Shown piece by piece: positions 1-8,787 of a stretch of DNA of 64,000 nt (positions are counted from its first letter, which is position 1; every line of letters starts with the position of its first letter). The stretch covers positions 5,580,001 through 5,644,000 of the forward strand of contig NZ_CP087168.1 of the NCBI RefSeq assembly GCF_024748615.1, written 5' to 3'. The stretch comes from Pseudomonas sp. B21-048 (GTDB taxonomy: Bacteria > Pseudomonadota > Gammaproteobacteria > Pseudomonadales > Pseudomonadaceae). Under the pieces are notes generated by a model, which saw only the letters and a list, made by a program, of their open reading frames with translations, was not told the DNA's origin and ran no database searches. The position numbers and the translations under genes are program-made.

Positions 1-1602
1 CAGAACCTGACCCTCCCGCAGATCATCAAGCAGGTGTTTCGCGACCTGGGCTTTTCCGATTTCGAAGATGCCCTGAGCCGGCCTTATCGCGAGTGGGAAT
101 ACTGCGTGCAGTATCGCGAAACCAGTTTCGATTTCGTCAGCCGCCTGATGGAGCAGGAAGGCATCTACTACTTCTTCCGCCACGAACAGGGTCGTCATGT
201 GTTGGTGTTGGCCGATGCCTACGGCGCCCACACCAGCGCGCCCGGCTACGGCTCGGTGCCCTACTACCCCAAGAATGAGCAGCAGCGCGAACGCGATCAT
301 ATTCACGATTGGCACCTGGCCCAGGAAGTCCAGCCGGGCTCGCTGGAGCTCAACGACTATGACTTCCAGCGCCCCAGCGCGCGAATTGACGTGCGCTCGG
401 CCATGCCGCGTCCGCACACCGCCGGCGACTATCCGCTGTACGACTATCCCGGCACCTATGTGCAAAGCGCAGACGGCGAACATTACGCCCGCACCCGCAT
501 CGAAGCCTTGCAGACCCTGCACGAACAAGTCGAGCTGGCCGGCAACGCCCGGGGCCTGGGCTCGGGTCATTTGTTCAGTCTCACCGGCTTCAGCCGCCAG
601 GACCAGAACCGCGAATACCTGATCGTCGGCGCCCGCTATTACATTTCCCAGGAAAGTGGGGAAACCGGTGGTGGTGCGCCTTCGGCGCAATTCGAAAGCA
701 GCCTGACCTGCATCGACGCCCAACAAAGCTACCGCCCCCTGCCCAACACCCACCGCCCCATCGTCAAAGGCCCGCAGACCGCACTGGTGGTCGGCCCCAA
801 GGGCGAGGAAATCTGGACCGACCAGTTTGGCCGGGTGAAGGTGCATTTCTATTGGGACCGTCACGACCAATCCAACGAAAACAGTTCGTGCTGGATTCGC
901 GTGTCGCAATCCTGGGCCGGGAAAAACTGGGGCTCGATGCAGATCCCACGGATCGGCCAGGAAGTGATCGTCAGTTTTCTTGAAGGCGATCCCGACCGGC
1001 CGATCATCACCGGCCGCGTCTACAACGCGGAACAGACCGTGCCTTACGATTTGCCGGAAAACGCCACCCAAAGCGGCATGAAAAGCCGTTCGAGCAAGGG
1101 CGGCACACCAGCGAACTTCAACGAAATCCGCATGGAAGACAAGAAAGGCGCCGAGCAGCTGTACATCCATGCCGAGCGCAATCAAGACATCGTGGTCGAG
1201 GTGGACGAAAGCCACTCGGTGGGCCACGACCGCAACAAGAGCATCGGGCATAACGAGACGGTGACCATCGGCAATAACCGCCTGCGTATCGTCAAACAGG
1301 AAGACATTCTTTCGGTGGGCCAGCGCAAGACCGACAGCATCAGCCAGAGCTACGTCATTGAAGTGGGCGAGAACCTGCGGCTGGTCTGTGGTGAAAGCAT
1401 CCTGGAGCTCAATGCCAGCGGCCAGATCAACCTGACCGGCGTGCAAATCAGCTTCTATGCCAGCGGTGATGCCGAGTTCAACACCGGCGGCGTGCTGCAC
1501 CTGAACAATGGCGGCGGCGCTGGTGCCACACCTGATGGCCAGGGCGTCAAGGCCAGCATCGACGCCAACATCAATGCCGCGTTTCCCAAGCCCAAGGGCT
1601 AA
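1..1602 (+). CDS. vgrG: Type VI secretion tip protein VgrG (5' end outside window)
   Basis: The reading frame is open from the first base, so the true start lies upstream; 533 residues are visible. The first ~250 look like the gp27-like hub of VgrG. They are followed by a gp5-like OB-fold (near GEEIWTDQFGRVKV and the stretch ending FLEGDPDRPIITGRVYN), then a repetitive beta-helix part rich in short GH/IG repeats (HSVGHDRNKSIGHNET). VgrG trimers form the spike of the T6SS and carry PAAR-tipped effectors. The next two genes are an Eag-like chaperone and a PAAR-Rhs effector, so this VgrG is very likely the carrier for that effector. Family assignment is secure; the effector pairing is inferred from gene order. 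Confidence 0.95.
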   Translation, partial: QNLTLPQIIKQVFRDLGFSDFEDALSRPYREWEYCVQYRETSFDFVSRLMEQEGIYYFFRHEQGRHVLVLADAYGAHTSAPGYGSVPYYPKNEQQRERDHIHDWHLAQEVQPGSLELNDYDFQRPSARIDVRSAMPRPHTAGDYPLYDYPGTYVQSADGEHYARTRIEALQTLHEQVELAGNARGLGSGHLFSLTGFSRQDQNREYLIVGARYYISQESGETGGGAPSAQFESSLTCIDAQQSYRPLPNTHRPIVKGPQTALVVGPKGEEIWTDQFGRVKVHFYWDRHDQSNENSSCWIRVSQSWAGKNWGSMQIPRIGQEVIVSFLEGDPDRPIITGRVYNAEQTVPYDLPENATQSGMKSRSSKGGTPANFNEIRMEDKKGAEQLYIHAERNQDIVVEVDESHSVGHDRNKSIGHNETVTIGNNRLRIVKQEDILSVGQRKTDSISQSYVIEVGENLRLVCGESILELNASGQINLTGVQISFYASGDAEFNTGGVLHLNNGGGAGATPDGQGVKASIDANINAAFPKPKG

Positions 1603-1620
1603 TCACGAGATCTGTGCTCC

Positions 1621-2055
1621 ATGACTTACCGAATCAATGAATTCCAGTTCCAACTGCCAGCAGGCGAACTGCAAGACGCGACGATCAACATCCTCAAGTT
1701 CCCTGAACTGGGCACTTCGCTGATTGTCAGCCGCAGCTTGCTGGCCGAGGGCGAAACCTTGCAGAGCAACTTCGACGACCAGCTCAAGCGCCTGGAAAAG
1801 CAAGTGCAAGACTTGCGTTTCCAACCGGGCGTCGCGGTGCGTCTGGGGGCCAACCAGCAAGTCGAAGGCATAGAGTTGCGCAGCCAGTTCAACAAGGGCA
1901 ACGACAAAGTCTTCCAATATCAGTTGGCACTGGTGTTGCCCGGCACCCGCAAAATGCTCGCCCTGAGCTACGTGAAGGCCGAGAAACTCGGCGATGCCGA
2001 AGCCGCGCATTGGGCGACGATCAAAAGTTCGCTGCTGTTCGACGTTCCGGCCTGA
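1621..2055 (+). CDS. DcrB/DUF1795-type Eag chaperone for Rhs effector
   Basis: This 144-residue protein lacks a signal peptide and resembles the DcrB-like (DUF1795) family, which includes the EagT/EagR chaperones of T6SS effectors. Known Eag proteins bind the N-terminal transmembrane helices of prePAAR effectors and hold them until loading on VgrG. It lies 18 bases after vgrG and 12 bases before an effector that has the prePAAR motif and hydrophobic N-terminal helices, exactly the partner such a chaperone needs. The second Rhs gene downstream has no intact copy of its own, so this one probably serves both, because their N-termini are nearly identical. Confidence 0.85.
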   Translation: MTYRINEFQFQLPAGELQDATINILKFPELGTSLIVSRSLLAEGETLQSNFDDQLKRLEKQVQDLRFQPGVAVRLGANQQVEGIELRSQFNKGNDKVFQYQLALVLPGTRKMLALSYVKAEKLGDAEAAHWATIKSSLLFDVPA

Positions 2056-2066
2056 TGAGCACCTTG

Positions 2067-3290
2067 CATGTCTGACGCGCTCTGGGCCGCCCGGCTGGGT
2101 GATGCACTCAACCACACCTCGATGATGGCCGATATCCTCGGCGGTGTGCTGGAGGTGGCGGCCAACATCGCGATTACCGCGCTGGCCACTGCCGCCGTGG
2201 TGGCGGCCACGGGCATCACGGTCGTCACTGGCGGACTAGGTTGCTTCGTGCTCGGCCTGGTGGTGGGCACGGTCGTCGGCCTTGCCATGAGCAAGACCGG
2301 AGCCGACAAGGGCTTAAGCAACTGGTGCGAGAAGATTAGCAACGCCCTGTTTCCGCCCACGGTGCAGGCGAACATTCTCACCGGTTCCACCAACACCCTC
2401 ACCAACAACATTCCCGCCGCCCGCGCCGCCGGGGCGATTCCGTCCCATGTCGCGCCGGCCGGTACCGAGCTGGAAATACCCGAGCCCGAAGCAGAAGCCA
2501 GTTACCTGGACATGGCCGAAAGCTTCTTCTCGCAGATGTGGCGCCCCACCGTTGCCACCCCGGCACCCGGCGCCGTGCCCAAGCCGCTGGACCTGCTCGT
2601 CTGCATGAAGCATCCGCCGATGCCGCCGCAGTTTCTGGCCGAGGGCTCGGACAAAGTCACCATCAACGGCCAACCCGCCGTGCGCAGCGGCGACCGCAGC
2701 ACCTGCGATGCCAAGGTGGTGGGCTCCGGGCTGATTTCCTCCAACGTGACCATTGGTGGCGGTTCGGTGGTGGTGCGCGAGATCCGCAGTGGCAAAACTC
2801 CGGGCGTGGGGCTGGCGGTCACCGCGTTGCTGATGCTCAAGGGTGGCAAGGGGAAGTTCTTCAGCAAATTGCCGTGCATGCTGGTCGGTGGCGCGACGTC
2901 GATGGCCGTCAGCAGCGCGATGGGGGCGATGGCCAACGCCGCCATGGGCTCGTCGAACCCGGTGCACGCCGCCACCGGGGCCAAGGTGCTGGGTGGTGAC
3001 GATGAGCTGGATTTCGTGTTACCGGGCATCTTGCCGATGGATTGGCAGCGCTTCTACAACAGCCGCGACGAGCGTCGCGACGGGTTGTTCGGGGCGGGTT
3101 GGAGTGTGTCCTACGAGGTGCAGGTTGAAATCCTGCCTCACCCGGAGGGCGGTGAAACGCTGGTCTACACCGATGAACAGGGTCGGCGCATCGACATGGG
3201 TTCGATTCCCTTGGGTGGCGCGGTGTTCAGTGCGGGTGAAGGGCTTAGTGTTCGACGCCATGTTAATGGGCAGTTGTTGATTGAAAGCGA
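2067..3290 (+). repeat. Long direct repeat, copy 1 (5' part of first rhs gene)
   Basis: About 1.22 kb that recurs almost unchanged 5497 bases downstream as the beginning of the second rhs gene. By eye only a handful of substitutions separate the copies, for instance V/I, N/T, D/E and S/P changes in the protein. After the codons for GQLLIESD the two genes diverge sharply. It covers the prePAAR, PAAR and hydrophobic parts needed for loading, and points to recent duplication or gene conversion. Confidence 0.95.
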
Positions 3291-6200
3291 CAGCGGACTG
3301 TATCGACTGTTCGATGCAACACCTGGAAATTCATCGGCACTGCGCCTTAGCCAGCTGGGTGATCGTAACGACAACCGGGTTCACCTCGACTATGACGCCG
3401 CCGGACGCCTTGTAAAACTGCGCGACACCTTTGACTTGGTTCAGGTGGAATTGACCTACCTCCAGGCACGAGTCAGTCAGGTGGAGCGGGTCTACCCTGA
3501 CCAACACCGCGAAGTGTTGGTGAGTTATGGCTACGATCAGTCAGGCAACCTGACAGAAGTGCGCGATACAGCAGGTCAGGTACAGCGCCGTTTCGTTTAC
3601 GACAGTGATCGGCGGATGACTGAGCATCAGTTGCCCACGGGGCTGCGTTGCTTCTATGAATGGGCGTTGATTGAAGATCGTGAATGGCGCGTGGTCGGGC
3701 ACTGGACCGATGAGGGCGACACTTACCAGTTCGACTATGACCTCGACGCCGGTGTCACGCGCATTACCGATGGTTTGCAGCGCGTCAGCACACGGCGGTG
3801 GAACACCCAGCACCAGATCACCGAATACACCGACAACCTCGGCCAGACCTGGCAGTTCGAGTGGAACGACGAGCGCCAATTGCTCAGCGCCACCGACCCA
3901 CAGGGCGGGCGCTACGAATACAGCTACGACGACGCCGGAAACTTGATCGGCGAAACCGACCCGCTGGGCCGCAGTGACTCGACCTTATGGCTCAAGCACT
4001 GGGCCTTGCCCGTCGCAGGAACGGACAGTGCAGGCAACAGTTGGCAACTACGGTATGACCAGCGGGGTAATTGCATTGGCGAAACCGACCCACTGGGACA
4101 AGTGACTCAGTACCGTTATGACGACCGCGGGCAACTGGTAGAAATCATCGATGCCACAGGTAAAAGCAAAAGGCTTAAATGGAATGTCTTCGGCCAACTC
4201 AGCGAACATATCGACTGTTCTGGCTACCCAACTCGCTTCCGTTACGACGATCGGGGTTATTTGCAGGTCATCACTGACGCCATGGGCGAACGCACCCTGT
4301 TCAGTTACGACACTCAGGGGCGCTTGCTGACCAGTCAATTACCTGATGGACGCGTTGAACGCCTCCAGCGCGATAGCAGCGGCCAATTGACCGGTTATAC
4401 CGACCCGGTCGGGCACACCACGCACTACCAGCGTAATCGCCGGGGCCAAGTATGCCGGCGTGTCGACACTCATGGACGTCAGGTGCAATTCGTCTATGAC
4501 AGCTATGGGCGTCTCCAAGTCCTGACCAACGAAAACGGCGAACATTATTGTTTCGCTTGGGATGCCAATGACCGTGTAGCCGAGCAACATGATCTTGATG
4601 GCAGTTCTCGTCGTTACACCTACGATGCGCTGAATAATATTGCGGTGGTGGAAACTGTTCCAGCGCCTTATGGCAACGGCATGGCTTTGGTGCCCACAAC
4701 ATCCGAAGCCCCGATCATCCATCGTTTTGAACGCGACGCCATGGGGCGTCTGGTGGCGAAGGTGACCGATGATGGACGTACCGAGTACACCTATAGCCCG
4801 TTGGATCAACTTACGGCTGTCAGCTTTATCGATAAGGCTGGCCAGCAACAATCATTGGGTTTTGTTTACAACGCACTGGGTCAACTGGTTGAAGAGCAAA
4901 GCTCGGCCGGCAGTCTGCAGTATCGTTACGACGAACTGGGCAACCTGATACAGACAAAAACACCTGACGGTTGCTGGCTTAATCAGCTGTATTACGGAAG
5001 TGGCCACCTTCACCAGATCAATGTCGACGGGCAGGTCATCAGCGATTTCGAGCGCGACCGACTGCACCGTGAAGTGCTTCGCACCCAAGGCCATATCACC
5101 ACTCGCAGCCAATATGACCGCTGCGGTCGCTTGCGCTCTCTTAAACGTGGGCATAGCCCGCTAACCACAACTGCGCAAAAACAATTCGAGTACGACCCAA
5201 CAGATAATTTGATTGGCAAGCTTGACCAGCAATCCGGTGACCAAAACAGACAGTTATTTCATTACGATGCCACCGATAGAATTATCGCCAGCCAAGATAG
5301 TCTGCACGGGCAGCGCGAAACCTTTGCGTACGATGATGCTGCGAACCTACTCGACGGGCCGCAACAAGGCTCTGGGCTAGTGGTGCATAACCAGGTGCTG
5401 ACCTATCAGGACAAACGCTATCGCTATGACGGCTTCGGCCGAATGATCGAGAAGCGCAGTAGCCTTCGCGGAACGCAACGCTTCGCATACGACGCCGAAC
5501 ACCGTCTGATTGAAGTGCGCAATGATCATGCTGGACGCGCATCGATCGTGCGGATGACCTATGACCCTCTAGGCAGGCGCGTTACCAAAGCCACTTATGA
5601 CGGCAATGGGTATCTCCTGAGTGAAACCCGCTTTACTTGGGATGGCCTGCGCCTGCTACAGGAGCACAAGCACTCCCAGACCAGCCTTTACATCTATGGG
5701 AACCAAGGCCACGAACCTATAGCCCGAATTGATGGGACAGGCGCGCAACAGAAAGTGCGCTATTACCACAACGACCTCAATGGTCTGCCTGAGCAGCTTT
5801 CGGAGGCGAACGGTCAAACGGTCTGGCAGGCTCGCTATCAGGTATGGGGCAATACGGTTGAAGAAATCCGTGAGCCTTATTACATAGAAGAGCAGAACCT
5901 GAGATTCCAAGGACAATATCTGGATCGGGAAATCGGGCTGCACTACAACACTTTCCGATTCTACGACCCGGATGTTGGACGATTTACGACACCCGATCCC
6001 ATAGGACTCACTGGAGGGCTTAACCTCTACCTCTACGCAACCAATCCATTAATGTGGATAGACCCGCTCGGGTTAAACCCGCAGGACTTGGTGCGTTATA
6101 AGCCTAGAGAAACCGTCAAACCGAAGCCTGGTGGACGAGGAACAGCCATTAACCGTGCTTGGGGTCAGGAACGGGAGCTTGTTTCACGTGGCGGTGGCTC

Positions 6201-6510
6201 AAGGGATTGGACCGCGGCCGAGCGCGATATGATTCTGGACACCAAGAGCAACGCACAACTGAACTCCAAAATGTCTAAAGCAGGCTATACCGGACACCAT
6301 ATCAACAGTGTCGAAGGCAACGGAACATTGGGTAAAGCCTGGAAAGGCGATCCAAGGAATATTGTATTTTTGCAGAACGCGCAACACCCAAGCGGTGTGG
6401 ACGAGCATTTGAACAGTCCTCGGGGGCACCGCGGTAATTACGGCAACGCTGGCAAGGGGCGCTTGATCGACCGCCTTAGAACGCCCGGCAAGGGTAAATG
6501 CGGCACTTGA
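2068..6510 (+). CDS. prePAAR-PAAR-Rhs effector with GHH/HNH-like nuclease C-terminus
   Basis: The protein has 1480 residues. Residues 7-16 carry the prePAAR signature (AARLGDALNH) and residues ~22-75 form hydrophobic helices. The PAAR spike region covers ~95-240, a second hydrophobic stretch ~247-295, and the Rhs shell with many YD-type repeats ~297-1335. The Rhs core ends with the usual DPIGL...NPLMWIDPLGL element, after which the toxin is normally released by autocleavage. The last ~144 residues are the variable toxin. They hold TGHHINSVEGN and GDPRNIVFLQNAQHP, as in HNH/endonuclease VII-fold toxins of the GHH type, so DNA or RNA cleavage is likely. The adjacent gene should be its immunity. 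Naming the nuclease subfamily is less certain than the fold. Confidence 0.92.
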   Translation: MSDALWAARLGDALNHTSMMADILGGVLEVAANIAITALATAAVVAATGITVVTGGLGCFVLGLVVGTVVGLAMSKTGADKGLSNWCEKISNALFPPTVQANILTGSTNTLTNNIPAARAAGAIPSHVAPAGTELEIPEPEAEASYLDMAESFFSQMWRPTVATPAPGAVPKPLDLLVCMKHPPMPPQFLAEGSDKVTINGQPAVRSGDRSTCDAKVVGSGLISSNVTIGGGSVVVREIRSGKTPGVGLAVTALLMLKGGKGKFFSKLPCMLVGGATSMAVSSAMGAMANAAMGSSNPVHAATGAKVLGGDDELDFVLPGILPMDWQRFYNSRDERRDGLFGAGWSVSYEVQVEILPHPEGGETLVYTDEQGRRIDMGSIPLGGAVFSAGEGLSVRRHVNGQLLIESDSGLYRLFDATPGNSSALRLSQLGDRNDNRVHLDYDAAGRLVKLRDTFDLVQVELTYLQARVSQVERVYPDQHREVLVSYGYDQSGNLTEVRDTAGQVQRRFVYDSDRRMTEHQLPTGLRCFYEWALIEDREWRVVGHWTDEGDTYQFDYDLDAGVTRITDGLQRVSTRRWNTQHQITEYTDNLGQTWQFEWNDERQLLSATDPQGGRYEYSYDDAGNLIGETDPLGRSDSTLWLKHWALPVAGTDSAGNSWQLRYDQRGNCIGETDPLGQVTQYRYDDRGQLVEIIDATGKSKRLKWNVFGQLSEHIDCSGYPTRFRYDDRGYLQVITDAMGERTLFSYDTQGRLLTSQLPDGRVERLQRDSSGQLTGYTDPVGHTTHYQRNRRGQVCRRVDTHGRQVQFVYDSYGRLQVLTNENGEHYCFAWDANDRVAEQHDLDGSSRRYTYDALNNIAVVETVPAPYGNGMALVPTTSEAPIIHRFERDAMGRLVAKVTDDGRTEYTYSPLDQLTAVSFIDKAGQQQSLGFVYNALGQLVEEQSSAGSLQYRYDELGNLIQTKTPDGCWLNQLYYGSGHLHQINVDGQVISDFERDRLHREVLRTQGHITTRSQYDRCGRLRSLKRGHSPLTTTAQKQFEYDPTDNLIGKLDQQSGDQNRQLFHYDATDRIIASQDSLHGQRETFAYDDAANLLDGPQQGSGLVVHNQVLTYQDKRYRYDGFGRMIEKRSSLRGTQRFAYDAEHRLIEVRNDHAGRASIVRMTYDPLGRRVTKATYDGNGYLLSETRFTWDGLRLLQEHKHSQTSLYIYGNQGHEPIARIDGTGAQQKVRYYHNDLNGLPEQLSEANGQTVWQARYQVWGNTVEEIREPYYIEEQNLRFQGQYLDREIGLHYNTFRFYDPDVGRFTTPDPIGLTGGLNLYLYATNPLMWIDPLGLNPQDLVRYKPRETVKPKPGGRGTAINRAWGQERELVSRGGGSRDWTAAERDMILDTKSNAQLNSKMSKAGYTGHHINSVEGNGTLGKAWKGDPRNIVFLQNAQHPSGVDEHLNSPRGHRGNYGNAGKGRLIDRLRTPGKGKCGT

Positions 6511-6531
6511 TTTTTTATTTGGAGAACGAAC

Positions 6532-7131
6532 ATGAGCGCGTTAGAAAAGGCACTGATAGAGCTGCGTCGTATCCACAAAAAATTCCAGTTGGAAGGCAGC
6601 TTCGAAAAGAATGGCCAGGTCAACACCACATGGCCACAAACGCTTGAACGCTCCGGCGAAACTGACTTCTTCTATGACAACTACGAGCCTGTGGATGTAG
6701 AAATAGAGACAGGTTTGACTCCGATACGTTTTTTTGAGCTGAACATTCTTGAGGATGCCCAGGTAGGCTACAAGTGGGATGGCAATTCAAACAAGTCGCA
6801 GCTCAATACCCACTGGCCTACCAGTTTTGTAGTATTTATGGATGACATCGGAGGCGGCAAGCCTGTCATAGCCGTTACCGACATCGATGGTACGCCTGTA
6901 TTTGCGAGCTATGACGTGGTCTTGCCCTTCAAAATTGCTGATTCATTGGCCGATTTCTTTTTCGCTTTTGCCAAACTGATTGAGGTTGTTCACGGCCAGT
7001 TCGAAATTTTTGAGATATACAACGATGATGACGAACTTTCTAGCAAGTTTGTGAAGTTACTCACAAAGGAAGTCAGCCCACTACTTGGGAAAGAAAACTT
7101 CGAACGGTTTTTTGATTATTTTTATGGTTGA
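6532..7131 (+). CDS. Putative immunity protein to the first Rhs toxin
   Basis: This is an acidic, soluble 199-residue protein starting 21 bases after the effector stop behind a good ribosome site (GGAGA). I do not recognise a named family. It is rich in aromatic and acidic residues (GETDFFYDNYEPVDVEIE; IYNDDDE), which suits a protein that covers the basic face of a nuclease. The local base composition is more AT-rich than the Rhs core, as is usual for toxin/immunity cassettes. The role is inferred from position, size and composition only. Confidence 0.7.
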   Translation: MSALEKALIELRRIHKKFQLEGSFEKNGQVNTTWPQTLERSGETDFFYDNYEPVDVEIETGLTPIRFFELNILEDAQVGYKWDGNSNKSQLNTHWPTSFVVFMDDIGGGKPVIAVTDIDGTPVFASYDVVLPFKIADSLADFFFAFAKLIEVVHGQFEIFEIYNDDDELSSKFVKLLTKEVSPLLGKENFERFFDYFYG

Positions 7132-7186
7132 TCTTTAGGTCATGGTCCTGAGCCGGTCCATGTGCGCAAATATTGGATATTTGAAG

Positions 7187-7468
7187 ATGGAACAACTGGA
7201 AGACGAGTACATGGACGATGCCGATTGGCAAAGTTTTGTACGGTTGTATGAAGAGGACTATCTTGACGGCAACGCCCGCACGCTGGCGAAAGCCTTGGAT
7301 GGCAACCTCGATATGGCGGTCGTCCTCAACGGTAAAAGAGGGCTTGAGGAAGGATTGTGGTGGATCGAACAGAAAGTGCCCGCCCTCGGTAACAAACGGC
7401 CGGCCGATTGCCTCAAGAATCCGAAGCTGATCAAACGCCTGAGAATGGCGCTGATGAGTATGCCGTAA
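7187..7468 (+). CDS. Small protein resembling Xre/MbcA/ParS toxin-binding domain
   Basis: A protein of 93 residues from the chosen ATG; an in-frame ATG 45 bases earlier would add 15 residues and cannot be excluded, because neither has a strong ribosome site. The C-terminal part, with WWIEQKVPALGNKRPADCL and a final basic helix, resembles the small toxin-binding domain (DUF2384) of Xre/MbcA/ParS antitoxins. No RES-domain toxin is adjacent. It sits between the first immunity gene and the second rhs gene, so it may belong to the Rhs cassette rather than to a classic toxin-antitoxin pair. The domain call is tentative; the gene itself seems real from its codon use. Confidence 0.6.
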   Translation: MEQLEDEYMDDADWQSFVRLYEEDYLDGNARTLAKALDGNLDMAVVLNGKRGLEEGLWWIEQKVPALGNKRPADCLKNPKLIKRLRMALMSMP

Positions 7469-7488
7469 CCGACACGGAGAAAGGTGCA

Positions 7489-7572
7489 ATGGAAGGCATC
7501 GAATTGCGCCACAAGCACAACGATTACGCAGCCGTCAGATGCTTATGTCGGATGAACATCCCACATGTCTGA
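7489..7572 (+). other. Possible remnant of an Eag/DcrB-like gene before second rhs
   Basis: A 27-codon open stretch beginning MEGIELR runs into the second rhs start. The intact chaperone upstream contains VEGIELR at an equivalent place, so this may be a vestige of a second chaperone gene left after duplication or recombination. Only seven residues match, so this is a weak call; it may also be a chance spacer. There is no sign that it is translated. Confidence 0.25.
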
Positions 7573-8787
7573 CGCGCTCTGGGCCGCCCGGCTGGGTGAT
7601 GCACTCAACCACACCTCGATGATGGCCGATATCCTCGGCGGTGTGCTGGAGGTGGCGGCCAACATCGCGATTACCGCGCTGGCCACTGCCGCCGTGGTGG
7701 CGGCCACGGGCATCACGGTCGTCACTGGCGGACTAGGTTGCTTCGTGCTCGGCCTGGTGGTGGGCACGGTCGTCGGCCTTGCCATGAGCAAGACCGGAGC
7801 CGACAAGGGCTTAAGCAACTGGTGCGAGAAGATCAGCAACGCCCTGTTTCCGCCCACGGTGCAGGCGAACATTCTCACCGGTTCCACCAACACCCTCACC
7901 AACAACATTCCCGCCGCCCGCGCCGCCGGGGCGATTCCGTCCCATGTCGCACCGGCCGGTACCGAGCTGGAAATACCCGAGCCCGAAGCAGAAGCCAGTT
8001 ACCTGGACATGGCCGAAAGCTTCTTCTCGCAGATGTGGCGCCCCACCGTTGCCACCCCGGCACCCGGCGCCGTGCCCAAGCCGCTGGACCTGCTCGTCTG
8101 CATGAAGCATCCGCCGATGCCGCCGCAGTTTCTGGCCGAGGGCTCGGACAAAGTCACCATCAACGGCCAACCCGCCGTGCGCAGCGGCGACCGCAGCACC
8201 TGCGATGCCAAGGTGGTGGGCTCCGGGCTGATCTCATCCAACGTGACCATTGGTGGCGGTTCGGTGGTGGTGCGTGAGATCCGCAGTGGCAAGACCCCGG
8301 GCGTGGGGCTGGCGGTCACCGCGTTGCTGATGCTCAAGGGCGGCAAAGGGAAGTTCTTCAGCAAATTGCCGTGCATGTTGATCGGCGGCGCGACGTCGAT
8401 GGCCGTCAGCAGCGCGATGGGCGCGATGGCCACCGCCGCCATGGGCTCGTCGAACCCGGTGCACGCCGCCACGGGGGCCAAGGTGCTGGGTGGCGATGAA
8501 GAGTTGGATTTCGTGTTGCCTGGCATCTTGCCGATGGATTGGCAGCGCTTCTACAACAGCCGCGACGAGCGTCGCGACGGGTTGTTCGGGGCGGGTTGGA
8601 GTGTGCCTTATGAGGTGCGGGTTGAAATCCTGCCTCACCCCGAGGGCGGTGAAACGCTGGTCTACACCGATGAACAGGGTCGGCGCATCGACATGGGTTC
8701 GATTCCCTTGGGCGGCGCGGTGTTCAGTGCGGGTGAAGGGCTCAGTGTTCGACGCCATGTTAATGGGCAGTTGTTGATTGAAAGCGA
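7564..8787 (+). repeat. Long direct repeat, copy 2 (5' part of second rhs gene)
   Basis: Second copy of the ~1.22 kb block that opens the first rhs gene. The match begins one base before the ATG and stops abruptly after the codons for GQLLIESD. Downstream the two genes remain homologous but clearly diverged, except for shorter well-matched patches. Confidence 0.95.
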
